DNA of 64,000 nucleotides, taken from Myxococcales bacterium. Its GTDB lineage: Bacteria > Myxococcota_A > UBA796 > GCA-2862545. The notes under the pieces were generated by a model, which worked only from the letters and a program-made list of their open reading frames with translations, did not search any database and was not told the origin of the DNA. Shown piece by piece: positions 53,796-62,313 of this stretch. The stretch's first letter is position 1. Every line of letters begins with the position of its first letter. The position numbers were made by a program, and so were the translations under genes. The stretch covers positions 1 to 64,000 of the forward strand of contig JAHQVJ010000164.1 in assembly GCA_019634415.1 (NCBI GenBank). Reading direction: 5' to 3'.

Positions 53796-54589
53796 GGCGT
53801 GCCACCGTTCGCGACCGCGATCACGTGCCGTAGGGCAGGCCGCAGCCGATGGCACCGCACACCAGGGTGCAGCTGGGCCACCCCTAGCGCGTACTTGCTG
53901 GCAGAGAAGGCGCGGATCCCGAGCCGGGACAAGGCGCGCAGCGTGGGCTCGGCTCCCGCCCGGGTCGCGTTCTTGACCTCGATCACGCCCAGATGGGGGC
54001 GAGCCACGCGCCCGGTGGGCCCGCTCCAGGACAGGTCGCAGTCCAGCGTGATCCGCTCCTGCTGCACCCGTCCCACCAGCGTGATGCGGCGGAAGCGCAC
54101 CTCGAGGACGGGCTGCAGGTCCGCCGTGCACCAATCCAGGTGCTGCTGGGCGAACGCGCGGTCACAGCGATCGAGGTCGCGATGACCGAAGGAGCGCCAC
54201 GCCACCTGCTTGTCGGTGTGCCCACGCGGCTGACGCATCTTGATCTCGAGCCTGGCGAGCCGCCGGTCCAGGTAGTGCCGTACGCGCACCTTGGCCCTGC
54301 GCGGGCGTCCTCGACGATGGTCGTGGAAGCAGCGCAGATCCGGGGTGTCGGCGTAGGTGGTGCGGTAGCGCGCCAGCGCGGTCTGCCCCGACAACACCAC
54401 GGCGTGGCTCGAAGACAGGGCACGCAACACCTCTGGCAGAGCCCGCACGTGCACCGGCAGCTTCCACTCCCGTCGCCGCTGAAGGCTGCGGTCTGCCAGC
54501 AACGCATCACAGGCCACGTCGAGCGTGCGGGCCGCCAGCTGCACCATCGACAGCTGCGCCAGGTTCGGGCTCGCCCCACGCAACGTCAT
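53792..54589 (-). CDS. VTC-domain protein (polyphosphate-polymerase-like)
   Basis: The protein is about 265 residues. It carries the basic-residue pattern of VTC domains (RREWKLPVHVRALPEVLRALSS, VRVRHYLDRRLARLEIKMRQPRGHTDKQVAWR, LEVRFRRITLVG, GVIEVKN). VTC domains of yeast Vtc4 make polyphosphate from ATP on membranes; bacterial versions are less known. It overlaps CotH and DUF4956 by four bases each. It may build a polyanion for the envelope module of the operon. Confidence 0.8.
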   Translation of the reverse strand: MTLRGASPNLAQLSMVQLAARTLDVACDALLADRSLQRRREWKLPVHVRALPEVLRALSSSHAVVLSGQTALARYRTTYADTPDLRCFHDHRRGRPRRAKVRVRHYLDRRLARLEIKMRQPRGHTDKQVAWRSFGHRDLDRCDRAFAQQHLDWCTADLQPVLEVRFRRITLVGRVQQERITLDCDLSWSGPTGRVARPHLGVIEVKNATRAGAEPTLRALSRLGIRAFSASKYALGVAQLHPGVRCHRLRPALRHVIAVANGGTP

Positions 54590-55680
54590 GGCAGCTCCTC
54601 GTCCAAGGTCGCTCGACGCAGCGTCAGCCAGTTCTTCAGGGTCTGATCGTGTCGCTCCATCACCGCTCGCTGCCGATCCGTACGCCAGTTCCGTGCGTGC
54701 CGAACCAGCTCGTTCGCGCGGGCCTCGAAGCCTTGCTCCTGGAGCACCCGGAACACGCGATCCACCTGCTGCTCGAATGCGAACCGGCACTCCGCGTTCG
54801 TCAGACAGCGCCTCGCAAGCAGACCCGTCGTGCGGCCGATCGTCCTGCCCCGCGGCAAGAACGCCTCGTCCAAGCCGTGGGGGATGAAGTGGAACTGCTC
54901 CGTGTCGGGGTCCAGGTACAGGTAGACGTCGTCGCCCGGCACGCTGTAGGGAAACGCATCGGTCTGGGCGACCACCGCCGTCGTGGCCCAGAAGGCCAGG
55001 AAGGCGTCGGCGTCGAAGTGCTGCTCGGCGAGCTCGAACCCCACCGCCTCACCAGCGGCCAGATCCTCCGCGATGTGCCGTAGCAACGCCGGTACACGCG
55101 GCCCCTCCTCGTGCTCGAGGCCGTCCAGCAGCCCCGCCTCGAAGTCGCCGTCGGACATCTCGTACAGCGACCCGTCCTCGCGGGGGAACCAGCGCCGCAG
55201 CAGGTCCTGATCCACGTCCTCCAGCGCCCCGTACACCCCCTTCGACACGCCATTGACCCGGACGTCCGCGTAGCCAGCGCGCGCCGCGGGCAACCGCATC
55301 ATGTGGAAGGCCTCGGTCGCCAAGCGCTCGTGCACTTGGCTGGGGTCCGTGCTGTAGTTGTTGAGGATCAGCCGATCGTAGCCGTACCAGTCTCCGTCGA
55401 ACTTGATCTTGAAGCTGGGCTTGTCGTCGAAGGGCTCGAAGGATCCGTTGCCCTTCAGCCTCACCTCCGCCGCAACCCAGTCGCCGTCGATCCCCACCTC
55501 CCCCCAGACGTAGGTCCGCGGGTGCGCTCGCAGCGCCATCTCGGCGCGACGATCCAGCTCGATCTCCACCACGGGTAGGTGCTCCAGCGAGAGGAAGACC
55601 TGCTCGAACCGGTCGCTGCCGGTGCCGAACGCCTCACATCCCGCTGCCCCCAGAGCGACTACGACAGCGAGGCGGTGCAT
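54586..55680 (-). CDS. CotH-kinase-like lipoprotein
   Basis: The protein is about 364 residues. The signal ends in GAAGC. CotH features include KPSFKIKFDGDWYGYDRLILNNYSTDPSQVHERLATEAFHMM, RVNGVSKGVYGALEDVDQDLLRRWF, and DDVYLYLDPDTEQFHFIPHGLDEAF. CotH proteins are atypical protein kinases that phosphorylate spore-coat proteins in Bacillus. A lipidated version in a non-sporulating-looking genome suggests phosphorylation outside the cytoplasm. It overlaps the VTC gene by four bases and the ferritin-like gene by 22 bases. Confidence 0.85.
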   Translation of the reverse strand: MHRLAVVVALGAAGCEAFGTGSDRFEQVFLSLEHLPVVEIELDRRAEMALRAHPRTYVWGEVGIDGDWVAAEVRLKGNGSFEPFDDKPSFKIKFDGDWYGYDRLILNNYSTDPSQVHERLATEAFHMMRLPAARAGYADVRVNGVSKGVYGALEDVDQDLLRRWFPREDGSLYEMSDGDFEAGLLDGLEHEEGPRVPALLRHIAEDLAAGEAVGFELAEQHFDADAFLAFWATTAVVAQTDAFPYSVPGDDVYLYLDPDTEQFHFIPHGLDEAFLPRGRTIGRTTGLLARRCLTNAECRFAFEQQVDRVFRVLQEQGFEARANELVRHARNWRTDRQRAVMERHDQTLKNWLTLRRATLDEELP

Positions 55681-57101
55681 CGTGCGATGACCTGCTGTGC
55701 CCGCACCGCCACCCGATGCCGACGACAGGCTGCGAGCACCCCGTAGGCGGCCAGCGCATCGGCCCTCGGATCGGAGGCGGGCGTGTCGCCCACGTCGAAG
55801 GACTCGAGGATCTGCAGGACCTCGCTGCGGAGCGTGGGATCCCGCTCCAACGCCCAGCGCACGAACCGCCACGCCAGCTCGGCGTGACGCGCCTCGTCAT
55901 CGGCCACCGTCGCCAGCGCCGAACAGATGGGCGCGTGCACTGCGGCATCACGCGCCTCCATGGCGAGCAGCGCCGAGACGGTCTCGTTGATGCAGCCCTC
56001 CCGCACGACGTCCAGCGTGACGCTGCGCAGATCGCGGCCATCCAAGGCACCCTCCATGGGCAGCGGCGTGGTGTCGTAGGACGCCCCGGACACCCGCGAC
56101 GCCACGTCGAGCGCCAGCTGGGTGTGGTGCACCTCGTCGAGCTGTGCACGCGTGGCGTCCCTCACCATGGAGGCGGGTGCACCGAGCTGCATCAGCTCCA
56201 GCGTGAAGCGCGCGAAGGCGGCCACGCTGGCGTGCTCCTCCACGGCGGAGCCGAGCCAGCTCTCGACGACCGCCCCACGCAGGTCCTCGGAGCACTGGAT
56301 CGAGCGATCCACCGCACCTCGTGCCGCGACGGTGGACTGTCTCGACTCGCCCTGGACACGGAAGGGGCGACCCGCTCCCCAGTCGGTGCCTCCGCCGTTG
56401 TTGTTGGTGTTGTTGTTGTTGTTGCGTGGCCGATCCACCAGCTCGAAGGAGTAGCAGCAAGCCGCGATCGCTCCCTCTTCGAGACAGGCGTCTCCCAGAA
56501 AGAAGCCCGCCGGCCGGACCGCGATGGTCTGCGCCAGCAGTGCCCCGCCGTCGACCCTGTTGGCCGGCTCGCAGAACCCGCTGAGCATGGTGGGATCACA
56601 CGCCACGACGTTGAGGCCCGGCTGCCAGTCCTCCTCGAAGCGCTCGGCCCTCACCGCATCGCCACAGACGGGCTCGAACGGAACCACAGGCAGCGAGACC
56701 ACGGCCGTGCGCCAGCTTCCGTCCGCGCTCACTGCCTGCAGGGAGACTCGCTCCCCCGCAGAGGCCCACAGCCCATGAGCTCCCTCGACCACGGCCAACG
56801 ACTCGGCTCCTGCCTCCACATGGGCCATCACCACCGGATCATCGAGATCGCTGTGGATCCCCGCCACACTCGAGCGGCCTTCCTGCATAGATGCAAGGAG
56901 GTACACCTCGGAGGGTGGCAGATCCGTCAGCTCCACCTCCACCAGTCCCAGCTCCGTGGGATTCGTCAGACACGTCAGCGTGCCCACGGCCACGTCAGAA
57001 ACGGCGCCGTCGGCGGTGGAGCCGATCTCGGACTCCACCGCGCACGACGCCAGACTCAGTGCGGCGAGTAGCCGCACCTCCAAACGACTCGCGTTGTTCA
57101 A
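55659..57101 (-). CDS. ferritin-like-domain lipoprotein with poly-Asn linker
   Basis: The protein is about 480 residues. A TTG start follows GAGGTG, and the signal ends in LSLASC. Residues about 60-200 are beta-rich. A linker with N5-T-N3-G3 joins it to a C-terminal ferritin-like helix bundle: EEHASVAAFARFTLELMQLGAP, DEVHHTQLALDVASRVSG, INETVSALLAMEARDAAVH, ADDEARHAELAWRFVRWAL. Its Glu/His residues (E-x-x-H, EARH) suggest a metal site. It begins the CotH-VTC operon. Confidence 0.8.
   Translation of the reverse strand: MNNASRLEVRLLAALSLASCAVESEIGSTADGAVSDVAVGTLTCLTNPTELGLVEVELTDLPPSEVYLLASMQEGRSSVAGIHSDLDDPVVMAHVEAGAESLAVVEGAHGLWASAGERVSLQAVSADGSWRTAVVSLPVVPFEPVCGDAVRAERFEEDWQPGLNVVACDPTMLSGFCEPANRVDGGALLAQTIAVRPAGFFLGDACLEEGAIAACCYSFELVDRPRNNNNNTNNNGGGTDWGAGRPFRVQGESRQSTVAARGAVDRSIQCSEDLRGAVVESWLGSAVEEHASVAAFARFTLELMQLGAPASMVRDATRAQLDEVHHTQLALDVASRVSGASYDTTPLPMEGALDGRDLRSVTLDVVREGCINETVSALLAMEARDAAVHAPICSALATVADDEARHAELAWRFVRWALERDPTLRSEVLQILESFDVGDTPASDPRADALAAYGVLAACRRHRVAVRAQQVIARCTASLS
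56397..56424. repeat. GTT/AAC trinucleotide tract
   Basis: An almost pure repeat of GTT (plus strand) encodes the Asn-rich linker of the ferritin-like lipoprotein, with one Thr interruption. Because the unit is three bases, slippage changes linker length only. It is unusual in this GC-rich DNA. Confidence 0.8.
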
Positions 57102-57226
57102 GAATCACCTCGTACTCATCACGGGCACGGAGTCGCGTGCAACGGCTCCGCGATGCCCTGTCCAGCCATTCGTGACGGTACACGTTCCGATCGCGAACTG
57201 TCGATCGAATTTCGGTCCATGGGTCA

Positions 57227-57257
57227 CAGCGACAATCCACTCCCTCGATTGCCGCTG
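57227..57257. repeat. diverged copy of the dispersed hairpin
   Basis: The imperfect palindrome CAGCGACAATC...GATTGCCGCTG lies 11 bases after the stop of a LysR gene on the minus strand. Over 27 aligned bases it agrees with the 26141 copy at 23 positions by my count. It thus belongs to the same family. No T-tract follows. Confidence 0.65.
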
Positions 57258-57268
57258 CGAGCGTACCC

Positions 57269-58147
57269 TTAAGGAGGGAACTCCTTTCTGAGCTCCTCGA
57301 GCACCAACGCCACACGGTCCTGGGCGCCCAGGCTGGATCGAAGAATCGCCACGATGGGCGTGGGTGGCACCAGATCCACTGGCAGACGATGCAACCGCTC
57401 GTCCCGCTTGGCCAGCGCGTCGGGCAGCACCGCCAGCAGGTCCCCGTCGGCCACCACCGACAGGCCAGAGGAGATCCGGTCCAGCACCATGCCCACCTTG
57501 CGCTCGATCTCGGGGGGCCACCCCTCGGGCGTCACGCCACGAGCGTCTGCCACGGGCGCGGCGAAGGGGAACGACAGCACCTCGTCGAGCTGAGCCTGCT
57601 GCCCGTGTAGCGGATGGCCCGGACCACAGTAGACCCCGTTCGTGTCGTGGCCCAACAGCTCGGTGTCCAGCCCATCCCCCCGCACCACGAAGCTCGCCAC
57701 CACCAGATCCAGATCGCCGCGCAGCAGATCGGCAGCCGCCGAAGCGGGCCGCGGCGTGAGCAGGTGGGGCACGATGGTGGGGTAGGCACGCCGGACCCGC
57801 GCCAGCGCCCGCTGCGCGAAGACCTGCCCCACCCCGCCCGCAGCCACCTTCACGGGGCCGCTCAGGGTACTGCCCTGCAGCGACCCCAGGGCGTCATCCA
57901 CCATGCGCATGGCGGAGCGAACCGCGGTGACGAGGGTGCGCCCGTCGTCGTTGAGCACGAGCCGCCGGCCGCGCCGGTCGAACAGCCGAACCCCGAGCTC
58001 GTCCTCGAGCAGACGCACGGTTCGCGACAGGGCAGCTGGCGTGACGAGCAGCCCCTTGGACGCCGACGGCAGGTGCTCCGTCTCGGCCACGGCCCGAAAC
58101 CCAGGAAGCCAACTCCACAGTTGACCGACACGTCGGAGGTGTTCCAT
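57269..58147 (-). CDS. LysR family transcriptional regulator
   Basis: The protein is about 292 residues. The N terminus WLPGFRAVAETEHLPSASKGLLVTPAALSRTVRLLEDELGVRLFDRRGRRL is a LysR winged helix. The effector domain includes GPVKVAAGGVGQVFAQRALARVRRAYPTIVPHLL. The ATG at 58147 has no clear ribosome site. A dyad lies just upstream at 58155. It is divergent from a lipoprotein gene and may control it. Confidence 0.88.
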   Translation of the reverse strand: MEHLRRVGQLWSWLPGFRAVAETEHLPSASKGLLVTPAALSRTVRLLEDELGVRLFDRRGRRLVLNDDGRTLVTAVRSAMRMVDDALGSLQGSTLSGPVKVAAGGVGQVFAQRALARVRRAYPTIVPHLLTPRPASAAADLLRGDLDLVVASFVVRGDGLDTELLGHDTNGVYCGPGHPLHGQQAQLDEVLSFPFAAPVADARGVTPEGWPPEIERKVGMVLDRISSGLSVVADGDLLAVLPDALAKRDERLHRLPVDLVPPTPIVAILRSSLGAQDRVALVLEELRKEFPP

Positions 58148-58154
58148 CCAATCC

Positions 58155-58169
58155 TCAAGTTTTCCTTGA
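58155..58169. promoter_or_regulatory. LysR-type dyad between divergent genes
   Basis: TCAAG and CTTGA are separated by five bases in an AT-rich strip directly before the LysR ATG. Short inverted T-N-A dyads are typical LysR boxes. The other gene starts 72 bases away, so the site could serve both. Confidence 0.4.
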
Positions 58170-58240
58170 TAGCAGAGTCAGTTTATTTCGTTGGACGGGG
58201 GTAGCCCTCAGAAGTCACGTGATTGGCAGGAGGTGAGACG

Positions 58241-59128
58241 ATGACTGGTTCCAAGATGACCGCGGTGATGCTCCTGGGTCTGGTGGCTGCGTGCGAGGGC
58301 GACACGACTCCCGACACCCCGGACAACCCCGACGCGGCGAACACCCTGCGGTGGGACCTGCAGGGCCTGGAGACCCTGGGCGCCGGCTACGTGTACGAGG
58401 GCTGGGTGGTCGTGGACGGCGCGCCGGTGAGCACCGGCCGCTTCGGCGTGGCGGCAGACGGCACGCCCGATCTGGACAGCTTCGAGCTGTCCGAAGACCA
58501 GCTGGCTGGACTGGAGGCCTTCGTGCTCTCCATCGAGCCCGAGACGGGCGACGATCCGGCGCCGTCCGACGTGAAGCTGCTGGGCGGAGACCTGGACGAC
58601 ACAGGTGCGGGCGATCTGTCGGTGGCCCACGGAGCGGCCCTGGGTGACGACCTCACGTCGGCCATGGGTGGCTACATCCTGGAGACCCCCAGCTCGAACA
58701 AGATCCCCGAGGACTACAACCAGGGCCTGTGGTTCCTGGACCCGGCCGGCGGCCCCGGCCCCGCACTCACGTTGCCCACGCTCCCGAGCGGCTGGGTCTA
58801 CGAGGGCTGGGTCGTGGACGCCGACGGTCCCATCAGCACGGGCCGATTCACCTCGGCCGAGGGTGCCGACAGCGACGGCGGTGGACCCGAGGCAGGCCCC
58901 GACGGCACGCCTCCCTTCCCGGGACAGGACTACATCCAACCGGCCATGGATCTGGTGGGCCTGACGGTGGTGATCTCCGTGGAGCCGCAGCCCGACGACA
59001 GCCCGGCCCCCTTCGTGCTCAAGCCGCTGGTGGACGGTGAGGTGGAGGACGTGGGTGGCGGCGTGGTCCAGGACCTGGCGAACAACGCCGACGCCACCAA
59101 CCCCACGGGCAGCGTCTGGATCGAGTAG
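58241..59128 (+). CDS. lipoprotein with duplicated GW-V-STGRF motif
   Basis: The protein is about 295 residues. AGGAGGTGAGACG precedes the ATG, and the signal ends in GLVAAC. Two similar units start at GAGYVYEGWVVVDGAPVSTGRF and SGWVYEGWVVDADGPISTGRF, each followed by a strand ending in VLSIEPETGDDPAPSDVKLL or VVISVEPQPDDSPAPFVLKPL. The pattern recalls the C-terminal domain of anti-sigma-K (RskA-like) proteins, but no anti-sigma helix is present. It may be a duplicated extracellular sensor domain. The function is unknown. Confidence 0.72.
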   Translation: MTGSKMTAVMLLGLVAACEGDTTPDTPDNPDAANTLRWDLQGLETLGAGYVYEGWVVVDGAPVSTGRFGVAADGTPDLDSFELSEDQLAGLEAFVLSIEPETGDDPAPSDVKLLGGDLDDTGAGDLSVAHGAALGDDLTSAMGGYILETPSSNKIPEDYNQGLWFLDPAGGPGPALTLPTLPSGWVYEGWVVDADGPISTGRFTSAEGADSDGGGPEAGPDGTPPFPGQDYIQPAMDLVGLTVVISVEPQPDDSPAPFVLKPLVDGEVEDVGGGVVQDLANNADATNPTGSVWIE

Positions 59129-59197
59129 TCGGCTGAGCGAGTGGACCTGGGGCCCTGCGGTCGTCACGACCGCGGGGCCCTCGTGCGTTCGGCCTGG

Positions 59198-60124
59198 TCA
59201 GGGCAGGCTCAGGTTCTCCACCGGCTCCGTCCGGGCCACCCGGACCGTCTGGCCAGCCTCCAGCCCCACCAACGCCTCCACCGGAGGAGGCCACACCCGC
59301 GCCCGCCCCCGCCGACGAGCCCGGCCTCGCGTGCGGGCGCCCAGGGCGTCCACCCAGTGCACCTGTACCAGCCGCTCCAGACAGGCGCGAGGCCCCTCGA
59401 GCTCGGCGAGGAAGCGCGCGCCGGACCGCACCACCGACATCGTCAGGGAGCGAGCAGGCTCGGGACACGCCGACAGCGCGTCGGTCAGCTCGGGAAAGCC
59501 TCCCAGCACCTGGTGCAGCGGAACCCCGGCGAAGGGCTGATCGCCGTAGCGGTCCCAGCCCCAGTGCACCGCCACCGCGCGCCCCTCGCGATCCACCACG
59601 GGTGATCCGGAGGAGCCCCACCAGGTGGCCGCGGTGTAGCCGATGGACGGCGGGTGATCCTCGGTGGCCACGGCGAGGGACGTGTCCACTACCTCGCCGA
59701 AGGACACGCGCAGAGGCATGCCGTCGGGGTTGCCGATCACCGCCACGGACTCGCCGCGGCGCACGGGGTCGGCGCGCAGCTCGATCCAGCTCGTGGCGGG
59801 CAGCGGCTCGGTGCGGCGGTACAGTGCTACGTCGAAGCGAGCGTTGGCGGCCACCAGCCGCATGTCCACCGACCGACCGCTCGACAGCACCACCGAGGTG
59901 GCCGCCCCCTCGAGCTCGGCCACGTGGAAGTTGGTGAGCACGTGGCCCGTACGAGACACCACGAAGCCCGTGCCTCGCTCGAAGACCACCACCGAGCGCG
60001 CCGCGTTGCGCACCACGGGCTCGGGAGAGGACAGCGCTTTGTAGAAGCGACCCGGCTGGTGCACGTCGAAGGTGCCCGCCCAGGCCAGCCCCATCGTCGC
60101 GACGGCCAACACCCCAGCCAGCAC
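59198..60124 (-). CDS. trypsin-like serine protease, exported
   Basis: The protein is about 308 residues. The signal-like N terminus (VLAGVLAVATMGLAWA) is followed by GTGFVVSRTGHVLTNFHV (His), ARFDVALYR (Asp) and WWGSSGSPVVD (Ser), the S1-type triad (HtrA-like core). No PDZ domain is present. The C-terminal region has an Arg-rich stretch (ARTRGRARRRGRARVW). The GTG at 60124 is proposed; upstream starts overlap the divergent gene's ribosome site. Confidence 0.8.
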   Translation of the reverse strand: MLAGVLAVATMGLAWAGTFDVHQPGRFYKALSSPEPVVRNAARSVVVFERGTGFVVSRTGHVLTNFHVAELEGAATSVVLSSGRSVDMRLVAANARFDVALYRRTEPLPATSWIELRADPVRRGESVAVIGNPDGMPLRVSFGEVVDTSLAVATEDHPPSIGYTAATWWGSSGSPVVDREGRAVAVHWGWDRYGDQPFAGVPLHQVLGGFPELTDALSACPEPARSLTMSVVRSGARFLAELEGPRACLERLVQVHWVDALGARTRGRARRRGRARVWPPPVEALVGLEAGQTVRVARTEPVENLSLP

Positions 60125-60164
60125 GCACCCCCCACACCCGCTATGAACATCGCCGGAGGGCAGG

Positions 60165-61115
60165 TTGTCCAGCAACGTGACGACGATCGACACCCACTAC
60201 ACGGGCCGGCCACTCATCGCGGCCTCGTATCTACTGCGCACCGACGATGCGGTGGCCTTCGTGGAGACGGGAACCACACCCACCCTTCCCCACCTGCTGC
60301 AGGCGCTGACGGACGCCGGGCTCACCCCCGCAGACGTGACCCACGTGGTGATCACCCACGTGCACCTCGATCACGCGGGCGGAGCGGGAGCCCTGATGCA
60401 GGCCTGCCCCGGCGCCACGCTGTGGGCCCACCCGCGGGCAGCCCCCCACGCCATCGATCCGAGCCGCCTGATCCACAGCGCGAAGGCGGTCTACGGCGAG
60501 GCGTTCTCGCAGCTGTACGGCGAGATCCTGCCGATCCCCGAGGAGCGCGTGGTGGTGGCGAACGACGGCGACACCCTCGATCTAGGGGGCCGCACGCTCA
60601 CCTTCCTGCACACCCGTGGCCACGCCAACCACCACTTCTGCGTGCAGGACTCGGGATCCGACGGCATCTTCACCGGCGACAGCTTCGGGATCGTCTACCC
60701 GTCGCTGCAGCGCAAGGGGCTGTTCGCCTTTCCCTCCACCACCCCCACGGACTTCGACGCCGAGGCCGCACACCAGTCGGTGGACCGGATCGTGGCCACG
60801 GGGTGCTCGGTGGCCTACCCCACCCACTTCGGACCGCAGCACGCGATCGTGGCCATCGCCGATCAGCTGCACCGCCAGCTCGAGCGCTACGGTGCCTTGG
60901 TGGAGCAAGGCGACGAGTCGGGCCTCGAAGAGGCCGCCCTGGATGCCTGGTGCCGCACCGCCGTCGACACGATCTTCGACGAGGAGCTGACGAGGGCGGG
61001 GCTGGGCGACGACGCCGAGGCGCGCACCCAGTGCACCTTCGACGCCGACATCAACGCGCAGGGCATCGCCTTCGCGATCCGCAAGCGCCGCTACAAGCGG
61101 AGCCAGGTGCCGTGA
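60165..61115 (+). CDS. MBL-fold metallo-hydrolase
   Basis: The protein is about 316 residues. It has VVITHVHLDHAGGAGAL (HxHxDH), HTRGHANHHFCV, FTGDSFGI and a final PTHFGPQH, the metallo-beta-lactamase superfamily motifs, near the glyoxalase II group. The start is a TTG preceded by GGAGG; a GTG 12 bases on is also possible. It overlaps the nucleotidyltransferase gene (GTGA). The substrate is unknown. Confidence 0.88.
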   Translation: MSSNVTTIDTHYTGRPLIAASYLLRTDDAVAFVETGTTPTLPHLLQALTDAGLTPADVTHVVITHVHLDHAGGAGALMQACPGATLWAHPRAAPHAIDPSRLIHSAKAVYGEAFSQLYGEILPIPEERVVVANDGDTLDLGGRTLTFLHTRGHANHHFCVQDSGSDGIFTGDSFGIVYPSLQRKGLFAFPSTTPTDFDAEAAHQSVDRIVATGCSVAYPTHFGPQHAIVAIADQLHRQLERYGALVEQGDESGLEEAALDAWCRTAVDTIFDEELTRAGLGDDAEARTQCTFDADINAQGIAFAIRKRRYKRSQVP

Positions 61116-62272
61116 CGCCGGAGCTGCTGCGCGCCCGCACCGTCCTGCTCACGGTGGGCGGAAGCCGCGCCTATGGGCTGCACACCGACCACTCCGACGT
61201 GGACGTGAAGGGCTGCTGCGTGCCGCCCGCGGCCAGCGTGCTCGGTCTGGGGCGTCGCTTCGAGCAAGTCGACGACGACCGCATCTCGGTGTTCTTCGAG
61301 GTGCTCGACGCTCCCGAGCGCGAGGCGGCAGACGCCCACGGCCTCGAGGGCACGGTCTACGACCTGCGCAAGCTGATGGGCCTCGCGCTGCAGACGAATC
61401 CCAACATCCTCGACGTGCTCTTCTGCCGCGACGCCGAGGTGCGGATCTGCACCGAGGCGGGTGCTCGTCTGCGTGCGGAGCGCCACGCCTTCGTGACCCA
61501 GCGGGCCCGCCAGACCTACTCTGGCTACGCCGCCGCCCAGCTCAAGCGGATCCGCTCCCACCGCGCCTGGCTGCTCTCTCCACCCGCTGCAGCACCCACG
61601 CGCTCCGACTTCGACCTGCCCGAGGTGTCGCTGATGCCGGCCCAGCAGATCGAGGCCGCCGAGGCCGCCATCCGCAAGCAGATCGACAGCTGGGAGCTGG
61701 ATCTGGAGATGCTCGAGGAGCCCGACCGCATCGCCGTGCGGCAAGGAGTGAGCCAGATCCTCGCCGAGCAGCGCGTGGCCCTGGGGCTGCAGGACGACGA
61801 CGATGTTCGCTGGACGGCGGCCGCGCGCTGGGTGGGCCTGGCCGACGACCTGATCGAGGCGCTGAAGCGGGAGCGCTCCTACCGCGCGGCCAAGCGCGCC
61901 TTCCGCCAGTACCAGCACTGGAAGACCCACCGGAACCCGGATCGGGCCGCGCTCGAGGAGCGGTACGGCTACGACACGAAGCACGGCGCGCACCTGGTGC
62001 GCTTGCTGCGCATGGCCTTCGAGATCCTCAGCACGGGCCGGGTGCACGTGTGGCGCGGGGCCGAAGACGGTGGCCCGGACGACGTGGAGGAGCTGCAGGC
62101 GATCCGACGTGGCGCCTGGAGCTACGAGGCGCTGGTGACGTGGGCCGACGCCCAGACCGAGCGGATCGACGAGTGGCTGAAGCACCATCGCAGCCCGGTT
62201 CCCGAGGGCCCGGATCGCGAGCACCTCGACGCGCTGTGCGTGGAGCTGATGGCCGCCTGCCTGCGCAGCTAG
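61112..62272 (+). CDS. DNA-polymerase-beta-superfamily nucleotidyltransferase
   Basis: The protein is about 386 residues. GSRAYGLHTDHSDVDVKG is the GSx...DxD catalytic pattern of the polymerase-beta nucleotidyltransferase superfamily, in the type often annotated RlaP/PF10127 and associated with RNA repair. The remainder is helical. The GTG start overlaps the stop of the hydrolase gene, so the two are co-translated. The RNA substrate is not shown. Confidence 0.8.
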   Translation: MTPELLRARTVLLTVGGSRAYGLHTDHSDVDVKGCCVPPAASVLGLGRRFEQVDDDRISVFFEVLDAPEREAADAHGLEGTVYDLRKLMGLALQTNPNILDVLFCRDAEVRICTEAGARLRAERHAFVTQRARQTYSGYAAAQLKRIRSHRAWLLSPPAAAPTRSDFDLPEVSLMPAQQIEAAEAAIRKQIDSWELDLEMLEEPDRIAVRQGVSQILAEQRVALGLQDDDDVRWTAAARWVGLADDLIEALKRERSYRAAKRAFRQYQHWKTHRNPDRAALEERYGYDTKHGAHLVRLLRMAFEILSTGRVHVWRGAEDGGPDDVEELQAIRRGAWSYEALVTWADAQTERIDEWLKHHRSPVPEGPDREHLDALCVELMAACLRS

Positions 62273-62313
62273 CCGCCGAGGCTGTGCCCGTGTAACGATG
62301 GTGCGTCCCCGGG

